Of a stretch of 64,000 nt of DNA, positions 57,337 through 64,000 are shown one piece after another. Location of the stretch: assembly GCF_900091445.1 (NCBI RefSeq), contig NZ_LT607733.1, positions 2,187,501 to 2,251,500 on the forward strand, read 5' to 3'. Numbering within the stretch: position 1 is the stretch's first letter; each line of letters starts with the position of its first letter. The DNA comes from Micromonospora echinofusca (lineage in GTDB: Bacteria > Actinomycetota > Actinomycetes > Mycobacteriales > Micromonosporaceae). The notes beneath the pieces were generated by a model. It did not search any database, was not told the DNA's origin, and saw nothing but the letters and a program-made list of their open reading frames with translations. The position numbers were made by a program, and so were the translations under genes.

Positions 57337-60300
57337 GTGGCACCGTCTTCCGGTCGAAGAACGTTCCCCTCCCGCTGGCGCACGCCGGTCCGGCTGGTCG
57401 CGGCGGTGGCGGCGGGCACCATGCTGCTCGCCGTGGCCCCCGCGCCGGTCGTGGCGGCACCGCTGCCAGCGGGCGACACGACCGGCGCGGGGTCAGCCCG
57501 CCCGGCGTCGAGCAAGGCGCAGCCCAAGAGCGGGCTCTGGCTGGTGAAGATGGACGAGCCGTCGGTGGTGGCCGCCTCGCGGGCGAGGCCGGCACGCACC
57601 GGCAGGATCGACACCCGGTCCGCGGCGAGCACCTCCTACGCGCAGGAGTTGGCGCGGCAGCAGGACACGCTGGTGGACGAGATGGAGGCGATCCTGGGCC
57701 GCTCCGTGCGGGTCGCCCACACCTACCGCAACGTGGTCAACGGCCTGGCGGTCGAGGTCAGCGCGGACGAGGCGGCGCACCTGTCCGCCCTGCCGGGGGT
57801 CAGCGCCGTCGTACCTGACGAGGTCCTGGAGTTGACGACCGACACCAGCAACGCGCTGATCCAGTCGCCCGCGGTGTGGGAGGGCCGGACGGCGGAGAAC
57901 GTCGGCACCCGTGGCGAGGGCGCCATCGTCGGGATCCTGGACTCCGGCATCAACCCCGACCACCCGTCGTTCGCGGCCGTGGACGGCGACGGCTACCGGC
58001 ACACCAACCCGTACGGTGCGGGCAAGTATGTCGGCGTCTGTGCCCCGACCCACGCCCAGCACAAGGCGATCTGCAACGACAAGCTGATCGGCGCCTGGTC
58101 GATGGTCGGCGCCGACGCCCGGGACGACAACGGTCACGGCAGCCACACCGCGTCGACCGCCGCCGGCAACCGGCACGAGGCGACCATGACCGTCGGCACG
58201 AGCACGCACAAGGTCACGGTCTCCGGGGTCGCGCCGCGGGCCAACGTCATCTCGTACAAGGTCTGCATGGCCATCGGCTGCCTCTCCTCGGCGACGATCG
58301 CCGCCGTGGACCAGGCGATCGCCGACGGCGTGGACGTCCTCAACTACTCGATCTCCGGTCGCGACGATCCCTGGAAGGACCTCGTCGACCAGGCGTTCCT
58401 GGAGGCGTACTCGGCCGGCATCTTCGTCGCCGCCTCCGCCGGCAACAGCGGCCCGGGCGCCAGCACCGTCGCGAAGACCGCGCCGTGGAACATGTCCGTC
58501 GCCGCGGTCAGCCACGAGCGGGTCATCGCCCACCGGCTCGACGTGACGGGCCCGACCCCCGTCCCGGCGGCGCTCACCGGCATCGCCGCCGTGATCGGGG
58601 AGAACTCGCCGAACCCGCCCATCGAGGGTCAGATCCGGTACTCCGGCGCCGTCGACGCGGACAACGTGCAGGCCTGCGTTCCGTTCCCGGCAGCGGCGTT
58701 CAGCGGCAAGGTCGCCCTGCTGCCCCGGGGCGGCTGCGACTTCTCCGTGAAGGTCAGGAACGCCACCGCCGCCGGTGCGACCGGCGTGGTCGTGCACAAC
58801 CAGTACAGCGGCCCGCCGATCACGATGGGCGCGCTCGCCGGGACCAGCATCCCCGCCGTGATGGTCTCCCTCGCCGACGGGCAGCGGTTGCGCGACCACG
58901 CGGCCGCCACCGACGGCCCCGTCACCGTGCGCGTCGATCCCGGCAGCGAGGTGCTGCGCAACGGTGACTGGACCGACGTCGTGGCCGACTTCAGCTCGCG
59001 CGGACCCAGCAAGTTCGACATGCTCGCGCCCACCGTGGCCGCCCCGGGCCGCAACATCCTCGCCGCCACCATGGCGACGAAGGACAACTCGGCCACGTAC
59101 GCCTTCATGCAGGGCACGTCCATGTCGTCGCCGCACGTCGCCGGCGCCGGCGCGCTGCTGTCGGCACTGCACCCCGACTGGTCGCCGACGCGGATCCGGT
59201 CCGCGCTGGCGGTCACCGCGGACCGCGACGGGGTGGTCAAGGAGGACGGCCGCACGCCGGCCGACGCGTTCGACATCGGCTCCGGCCGGATCAACCTGGC
59301 CCAGGCCGCCCGGACCGGCATCGTGCTCGACGAGACCGCCGCGAACTTCGTCGCGGCCAACCCCGACGCCGGTGGCGACCCGCAGACGCTGAACCTGCCG
59401 GCCGTCGTCGAGCACCACTGCCTCAAGGTCTGCACCGTCACCCGGACGGTGTCCAGCGTGGCCAAGGTGGCCGCGACCTACCAGGTGGCGCCGCAGGCCC
59501 CGACCGGGGCGCGGATCACGGTCGCGCCGACGCAGTTCACCCTGGCGCCCGGCGCCAGCCAGGAACTGACCATCACCCTGGACGTCACCGGGACCGCCCG
59601 CAAGAACTGGCTCTTCGGTGCGATCGACCTGACCACCGACGCCCGGCACGCGCCGGACGGGCAGCCGATCGCCCAGGCGCACTTCCCGGTCGCCGTCCTT
59701 CCCGCGGCCCCGGACCTGACGGTCGACAGGACCGAGCTCAGCTCCAGCATGGACGTCGCGCAGAACGAGAGCCACACCGTCAGGGTGGGCAACGCCGGCG
59801 GCGCCGAACTCACCTGGCGGGCGACCGGCGACGGCGACGAATGCGCCTGGCCGAGCTGGGTCAAGGTGACCCCGGCGCAGGGCGTCCTTGGCGCGTTCAA
59901 GAGTCAGGACATCCAGATCACGCTCGACTCGACCGGTCTGGACGACGGTGGCGTGTTCCGGGCCAACCTGTGCCTGGCCAGCAACGACCAGGACCAGCCG
60001 ACGACGACGATCGCGCTGGAACTGACGGTGGTGCCGGTGCCGAAGATCGAGGTGGCACCCAGGTCGCTCTCCGCGCGGCAGCCGGCCGGGCTGGTCACCA
60101 GCCAGAGGTTCGCGGTACGCAACGCCGGGCACGGCGTGCTGGACTGGCGGCTGGACGACCCGGACGCCGGCCCCGACGACGAGCGGATCCGGCTCCTGCG
60201 TGACGGCGTCCTGCTGATCCCCAACTCGGGCAGCGCCACCCGTGGGGTGATGGCGTTCGATCCGCAGACCGGCAAGCTGATCGACCCCCAGTTCATCCCG

Positions 60301-61680
60301 CACTTCAAGTTCGACCCGACCAGCAACCTCTACACGCCGTTCCAGGTCGTCGCGAAGCCGGACGGCAGCGGCTTCCTCATGTCCGACCAGGTCAACTCGG
60401 TGGTCACCGAGCACGGCCTGGACGGCAGCTTCCGGCGCGTCTTCGCCCCCGCCGGCGGTGCGGAGGACCCGACGGTCATGGGCAACACCCGGGGCATCGC
60501 GCTCTCGCCGCGCGGCACCGTGCTGGTGACGGTCGCCTCCCAGGCGAACGCCCACTCCGTGGTCGAGTTCGACGCCGAGGGCAGGTATCTGGGCACGTTC
60601 GTCGCCCCGGGCGCCGACGGGCTCAAGGGGCCGTGGGGGATCCTGTTCCGCGGCGACGACATGCTCGTCTCCGCCAGCGACAGCGACGCCATCCACAGCT
60701 TCACGAAGGACGGCTCCCGCGCCAACGCCCGCTTCTTCGAAGGGCTGAGCTGGCCCGGCCAGCTCGCGGAGCTGCCGAACGGCAACGTGCTCGCGGCGAG
60801 CTGGGGCAGCGGCTCCACCCCGGGAGTCTGGGAGATGGACCGCGACGGCAAGCTGATCGGCGTCTACACGCCCCCCGGCGGAAGCGGATACCAGGGCGTC
60901 CACCCGCTCGGCAACGGCAACATCCTGACCACCAGCTCCAAGGGGGTCCACGAGATCGACCGCTCCGGCCGCCTGGTCGAGGTCGAGAACGACAAGGGGG
61001 CGGCCCGCTTCATCACCCACGTACGGCTGCCGGACCTCCAGCCGTGCGTCACGCCCGACGAGGTGCCGTGGCTGACGGCGTCGCGTACGGCGGCCGGCAC
61101 CGGCGCCGGCAGATCCAGCGAGGTGACCATCTCGATGGACAGCACCGGGCTGGCCGCCGGCACGTACCGGGCCCAGCTCTGCGTGACCAGCGACGACCCC
61201 ACCACCCCCCTGGTGACGCTGCCGGTGACGCTCGAGGTCACCGACCAGACCTGCACCCAGGTGGTCAGTGGCGAGCGCCGTGGGCCGCTGCTGGTCGGCG
61301 CCGGGGTGGCCTGCCTCGCGCCCGGCGCCGCGGTCTCCGGACCGGTGAGCGTCGGCAGGGGCGCGGGGCTGTTCGCGCTCGACGCCAGCGTCGTCGGGCC
61401 GGTGACCGCCACCGGGGCCTCGGTGGTGGAGCTGACGCGCAGCCGGATCGAGGGCCCGCTCTCGGTCACCGGCGTCACCGGCCGGGTCCTGATCGCCGGG
61501 ACGCGGGTGACCGGCCCGGTCGGCGTGGTCGACAGCCGCACCGGCGACACACCGGTCGTGCTCTCCGGCAACCGGATCGACGGGCCGCTGCGGTGCGTGG
61601 GCAACCAGCCGCCGCCGGTGGACGGCGGGGTGCCCAACACGGTCGGCGGCCCCGCCGCCGGCCAGTGCCGAGGGTGGTGA
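57337..61680 (+). CDS. Secreted subtilisin-like serine protease (S8) with PA domain and long C-terminal extension
   Basis: A 1447-residue exported protease. Signal peptide (VRLVAAVAAGTMLLAVAPAPVVAAP, residues ~18-42, shown here only by its AxA end VVAAP), inhibitor-I9-like propeptide to about 160, then the catalytic domain: Asp in ILDSGINPDHP, His in NGHGSHTAS, Ser in GTSMSSPHVAGAG near residue 597. A PA insert (CVPFPAAAFSGKVALLPRGGCDF) lies at about 440-540. The rest is beta-rich: Ig-like strands, propeller-like repeats (GSFRRVFAPAGG, GRYLGTFVAPG, GKLIGVYTPPGG), and a final stretch of repeated GPVSV / GPVTA / GPLSV turns like a right-handed beta-helix. GGAG before the GTG start. Probably general extracellular proteolysis, not part of the pathway. 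Confidence 0.92.
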   Translation: MAPSSGRRTFPSRWRTPVRLVAAVAAGTMLLAVAPAPVVAAPLPAGDTTGAGSARPASSKAQPKSGLWLVKMDEPSVVAASRARPARTGRIDTRSAASTSYAQELARQQDTLVDEMEAILGRSVRVAHTYRNVVNGLAVEVSADEAAHLSALPGVSAVVPDEVLELTTDTSNALIQSPAVWEGRTAENVGTRGEGAIVGILDSGINPDHPSFAAVDGDGYRHTNPYGAGKYVGVCAPTHAQHKAICNDKLIGAWSMVGADARDDNGHGSHTASTAAGNRHEATMTVGTSTHKVTVSGVAPRANVISYKVCMAIGCLSSATIAAVDQAIADGVDVLNYSISGRDDPWKDLVDQAFLEAYSAGIFVAASAGNSGPGASTVAKTAPWNMSVAAVSHERVIAHRLDVTGPTPVPAALTGIAAVIGENSPNPPIEGQIRYSGAVDADNVQACVPFPAAAFSGKVALLPRGGCDFSVKVRNATAAGATGVVVHNQYSGPPITMGALAGTSIPAVMVSLADGQRLRDHAAATDGPVTVRVDPGSEVLRNGDWTDVVADFSSRGPSKFDMLAPTVAAPGRNILAATMATKDNSATYAFMQGTSMSSPHVAGAGALLSALHPDWSPTRIRSALAVTADRDGVVKEDGRTPADAFDIGSGRINLAQAARTGIVLDETAANFVAANPDAGGDPQTLNLPAVVEHHCLKVCTVTRTVSSVAKVAATYQVAPQAPTGARITVAPTQFTLAPGASQELTITLDVTGTARKNWLFGAIDLTTDARHAPDGQPIAQAHFPVAVLPAAPDLTVDRTELSSSMDVAQNESHTVRVGNAGGAELTWRATGDGDECAWPSWVKVTPAQGVLGAFKSQDIQITLDSTGLDDGGVFRANLCLASNDQDQPTTTIALELTVVPVPKIEVAPRSLSARQPAGLVTSQRFAVRNAGHGVLDWRLDDPDAGPDDERIRLLRDGVLLIPNSGSATRGVMAFDPQTGKLIDPQFIPHFKFDPTSNLYTPFQVVAKPDGSGFLMSDQVNSVVTEHGLDGSFRRVFAPAGGAEDPTVMGNTRGIALSPRGTVLVTVASQANAHSVVEFDAEGRYLGTFVAPGADGLKGPWGILFRGDDMLVSASDSDAIHSFTKDGSRANARFFEGLSWPGQLAELPNGNVLAASWGSGSTPGVWEMDRDGKLIGVYTPPGGSGYQGVHPLGNGNILTTSSKGVHEIDRSGRLVEVENDKGAARFITHVRLPDLQPCVTPDEVPWLTASRTAAGTGAGRSSEVTISMDSTGLAAGTYRAQLCVTSDDPTTPLVTLPVTLEVTDQTCTQVVSGERRGPLLVGAGVACLAPGAAVSGPVSVGRGAGLFALDASVVGPVTATGASVVELTRSRIEGPLSVTGVTGRVLIAGTRVTGPVGVVDSRTGDTPVVLSGNRIDGPLRCVGNQPPPVDGGVPNTVGGPAAGQCRGW

Positions 61681-61846
61681 GCCGGCCGCCCCGCCCGGCT
61701 CGTCGCTGACGTGGCCACCCCCGCCGGTGCGCTCGCCCCCCGCGACCGCACCGGCGGGCCGCCGCTCCTCGGGCGGCCGGGATGGGTGCGTGCGGTGAGT
61801 ACGCGGGCTCACGTCCCGGAGCCCCGACTCCGCCAGGCTGTACGCC

Positions 61847-62269
61847 ATGACCCCGTCGACATCCGCCGCCCGCCCCCGGTACGCCCTGGTGCTCCTGACG
61901 GCGCTCTGGGTGGTGGCCTGCCTGGCGTTGCTGTGGTGGTTGTTCACCATCGGCATGGAGGGATGGGCCGACCACCACTCGAACGGTGACGCGCGGGCGG
62001 CGGAGATCGGGCGTCGCTCCGCCCGGGCACTGCTGCTCCTGACGGTGGTGGCGGCGGGCGGAGCGGCCGTCATCGCGCTGGTGGCGTTCGGCTGCCGGTA
62101 CCGCCGCACCGCACTGGTCTACGCGTTCCTGGCCGTCGTGATCACGGCGGCGCTGACGCCGGCGGTGGCGGACGCGGCGCGCTCGCTGAGGCCGCCGGCC
62201 GCGCCCGTCCCGGCGCCGACGACCTGCCAGGAGCACAGCGGCGGCGACAGCCGCTGCCCGGGCGGCTGA
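61847..62269 (+). CDS. Small membrane protein of unknown function
   Basis: A 140-residue protein with three predicted hydrophobic helices (ALVLLTALWVVACLALLWWLF; ALLLLTVVAAGGAAVIALVAF; ALVYAFLAVVITAALTPAV) and a short hydrophilic C-terminal tail containing two cysteines. No recognised family motif. It stands alone, 166 bases after the protease. The ATG at 61847 opens directly onto the first helix. Coding-type third-position GC supports a real gene, but function is unknown. Confidence 0.65.
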   Translation: MTPSTSAARPRYALVLLTALWVVACLALLWWLFTIGMEGWADHHSNGDARAAEIGRRSARALLLLTVVAAGGAAVIALVAFGCRYRRTALVYAFLAVVITAALTPAVADAARSLRPPAAPVPAPTTCQEHSGGDSRCPGG

Positions 62270-62389
62270 GCGCTCCGGGTGGGCGGGCCCGCCGCGCGCC
62301 CGATCGGGGCCGGGCAGTCGACAGATCGGCATGTGGCTATGTATCGTCACTGCCTCGACCGGCGCACCCCGACCAGCAGGGAGCACGTG

Positions 62390-63262
62390 ATGGACCAGCT
62401 CGACCCGCCCGCCTGCTGTGGCGACGGCCCGCCGGTCACCGGCATCGACCGCCGGGCGGTGCTGCTCGGCGCCGCCCTCGGCGCGGGCGCCCTGGCCGGG
62501 CTGGCCGTCCCCGGCCGCGCGTACGCCGCGCCCGCCATCTACAACCCCTTCTCCGGCTACCCCGTCACCGGCACCTGGCAGGACCACCTGAACCGGGGCT
62601 CGCTCGGCGGCGTCGACTTCGGCATGCCGGTCGGCACCCGCCTGCCCGCCTGCGGCGCGGGCACCGTGCAGAACATCCCGTACAACGGCACGGGTGGGCA
62701 CACCGTCACCATCCAGCACGCGGACGGGTACCGCAGCCAGTACATGCACCTGTCGCAGTTCCTGCTCGGCAACGGCGCGGCCGTGTCCAGCGGCACCGTC
62801 GTCGGTCTCTCCGGCGGCGCGGCCGGCGCGCCCGGCTCGGGATCCTCCACCGGGCCGCACGTCCACTGGCACATGATCAATCCGGCCGGCGTACGCATCA
62901 ACCCGCTGGCCTACATCGGGCAGAACCCCGTGCCCGGGCGGCTGCCCAAGACCTCCACCGAGTACGACGGCATTCCCGGCACCATCTGCTACCAGCGCAT
63001 GCAGAACTGGCTGCGGCTCACCGCCGGATACGTCGGCCCGATCGACGGCGTGCCGGGGCCGAACACGTACGCCGCCCTCCAGCGGGCCATGCGGGCCTAC
63101 GGCTACACCGGACCGATCGACGGCCAGCCCGGCCCGAACACCTGGCGCGCCGTGCAGCGCCTGGCCTCCGGCCACGGCTACACCGGCCCGATCGACGGGG
63201 TGATGGGCCCCAACTCGTGGCGCGGCTTCGCCCGCTTCCTCAACCAGGACAGGTGGGACTGA
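62390..63262 (+). CDS. Exported M23-like (LytM) protein with three peptidoglycan-binding-type repeats
   Basis: A 290-residue secreted cell-wall protein. A twin-arginine-type signal (DRRAVLLGAALGAGALAGLA, cleavage near AYAAP) precedes an M23/LytM domain (about 50-175) with GPHVHWHMI, the HxH metal motif. The first M23 motif reads SLGGVDFG, where most enzymes have HxGxDF: the zinc-ligand His is replaced, so activity is uncertain. The C-terminus holds three tandem units, GYVGPIDGVPGPNTYAALQ and two variants (YTGPIDGQPGPNTW; YTGPIDGVMGPNSW), like peptidoglycan-binding domains. ATG at 62390 follows AGGGAG; the longer open frame to 62279 is not needed. Confidence 0.87.
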   Translation: MDQLDPPACCGDGPPVTGIDRRAVLLGAALGAGALAGLAVPGRAYAAPAIYNPFSGYPVTGTWQDHLNRGSLGGVDFGMPVGTRLPACGAGTVQNIPYNGTGGHTVTIQHADGYRSQYMHLSQFLLGNGAAVSSGTVVGLSGGAAGAPGSGSSTGPHVHWHMINPAGVRINPLAYIGQNPVPGRLPKTSTEYDGIPGTICYQRMQNWLRLTAGYVGPIDGVPGPNTYAALQRAMRAYGYTGPIDGQPGPNTWRAVQRLASGHGYTGPIDGVMGPNSWRGFARFLNQDRWD

Positions 63263-63331
63263 GCGCCCGTCGGGCGCACAGGACCGCCGACGAGGGCCGC
63301 CCCCCGATGCTGCGGAGGACGGCCCTCGTCG
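63263..63331. terminator. Bidirectional terminator region between convergent genes
   Basis: Two inverted repeats: GCGCCC-GTC-GGGCGC at 63263-63277, directly after the M23 stop, and a perfect 12-bp stem CGACGAGGGCCG (63288-63299) / CGGCCCTCGTCG (63320-63331) with a 20-base loop. They lie between convergent genes, suiting rho-independent termination from both sides. Confidence 0.7.
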
Positions 63332-63344
63332 ACGTACGAACGCG

Positions 63345-64000
63345 TCAGGCGACCGAGGCGGGGAACCTCTCCCACACCCGGTGGGCGGCCAGCAGCCGCT
63401 GCACGGCGGCGAAGACCTCGGCCCCCGAGCCACCCGCGACGACGCCCGGCGTGCCGGCGACCCCGGCCTGGCTCAGCACGTCGACGCCGGCGCCCCACGC
63501 GCCGATCGCCTTCGCGTGCCGCCAGCACTCGTCGACCAGCAGCAGCACCCGCGGATCCACGGTGGCGGAGTCGGCCGCGCCCGCCTTGGCGTCGCGTGCC
63601 GGCGACGCGTCCGGTGCGGGCGCCGGCGCCCCGGCAAGCAGGAGCACGTCGAACTCGACCGAGCGGCCGGTGGCGAAGGTGCGCTGCACGGGCAGGTCGC
63701 CCACGCGGCCGCCGTGCGGGGCGATGAGGAGCGGCACCATGTCGGCGGCGAATACCGCCCGGCGTACCTCGTCGACGTCGTCGAGCCCGGCGCGGGGGTC
63801 GACGACGATCCCCACCGTGCGACCGTCGGCCGGCCACTGCCTGCCGACCTGCGACAGCGCGGGGCTGGGCGCGGCGTCGGCGAGCGGCACGGTCGGCTCC
63901 GGCGCGGGCAGGCCCAGCCCGGTGGCGACCTCCGCGCACAGCACCGGGTCGATGTTGGCGAGGCACTGGAGCTGGCGCTCCCGGATCGCCTGGTGGTAGC
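63345..64000 (-). CDS. katE: Large-subunit catalase (HPII/KatE type), C-terminal part
   Basis: The final 217 residues of a large-subunit haem catalase; the N-terminal catalytic barrel lies beyond base 64000. The visible start, YHQAIRERQLQCLANIDP then VATGLGLPAPEP, is the end of the catalase helical domain. The remainder is the flavodoxin/DJ-1-like C-terminal domain found only in large catalases: GRTVGIVVDPRAGLDD, MVPLLIAPHGG, LLLVDECWRHAKAIGAWG. Role: hydrogen peroxide removal. The open frame continues to the edge without a stop. It is unconnected to the peptide cluster. Confidence 0.88.
   Translation of the reverse strand, partial: YHQAIRERQLQCLANIDPVLCAEVATGLGLPAPEPTVPLADAAPSPALSQVGRQWPADGRTVGIVVDPRAGLDDVDEVRRAVFAADMVPLLIAPHGGRVGDLPVQRTFATGRSVEFDVLLLAGAPAPAPDASPARDAKAGAADSATVDPRVLLLVDECWRHAKAIGAWGAGVDVLSQAGVAGTPGVVAGGSGAEVFAAVQRLLAAHRVWERFPASVA

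Noticed and set aside
1..64000. tRNA, rRNA, transposase or phage attachment site
   Set aside because: None seen in reading both strands; a tRNA scan would be needed to exclude a tRNA fully.

Overview
The window looks like chromosomal DNA of a high-GC actinomycete, probably a Micromonosporaceae-type organism. The evidence is very high GC, GTG/TTG starts, dense stop/start overlaps, two rare TTA codons and actinobacterial gene families. Roughly 1-57144 is a large, previously unfamiliar nonribosomal peptide (NRPS) cluster that runs off the left edge. 57337-64000 is ordinary genome (subtilase, small membrane protein, M23/PG-binding protein, large-subunit catalase).

Left arm (minus strand, about 24370 to 1). 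A GNAT acyltransferase, a SIS-domain protein and an enolase-superfamily N-acylamino acid racemase are followed by an MFS exporter, MbtH-1 and three NRPS genes. These are (i) C-A-T fused to a LanB-like (lantibiotic dehydratase glutamylation / PEARL-type) domain, (ii) C-A-T with a glycine code, coupled to an alanine-rich protein of unknown function, and (iii) a giant partial synthetase C-A(Thr)-T / dual E/C-like-A(Arg-like)-T / C-A(Pro-like)-T / Cy, cut at the window edge. An M20 amidohydrolase is divergent (24468-25613). With the GNAT and racemase it completes the known acylation-racemisation-deacylation route for amino acids. A membrane-anchored secreted protein and a small P-loop kinase lie between the arms (25735-27662).

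Right arm (plus strand, 28463-57144, one long operon with mostly 4-nt overlaps). It holds a PhyH-type dioxygenase, MbtH-2, a PaaK-like ligase, a SufS-like desulfurase, a stand-alone A-T, three NRPS genes (A-fragment-T-C-A-T; C-A-T; C-A-T-C), a C*-A gene lacking the end of its A domain, and an MFS exporter. An acylating aldehyde dehydrogenase, a methyltransferase, a CmoA-like carboxy-SAM synthase, a chorismate mutase, an omega-aminotransferase, an asparagine-synthetase-like ligase lacking the glutaminase Cys, and a thioesterase with a Cys nucleophile follow.

How it may work together (inference). The synthetases would build a long peptide containing Thr, an Arg-like residue, Gly, a Pro-like residue, a beta-amino acid and probably an azoline. 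The beta-amino acid may be supplied by the aldehyde dehydrogenase plus aminotransferase. Chorismate mutase plus the CmoA homologue would make carboxy-SAM for a carboxymethylation, and the AsnB-like ligase could amidate or cyclise a carboxylate. The most unusual points are an adenylation domain split precisely between two non-adjacent genes, a LanB-like domain fused to an NRPS module, and the chorismate mutase-CmoA pair inside an NRPS operon. Substrate codes were read by eye against remembered codes and are tentative except Thr and Gly.
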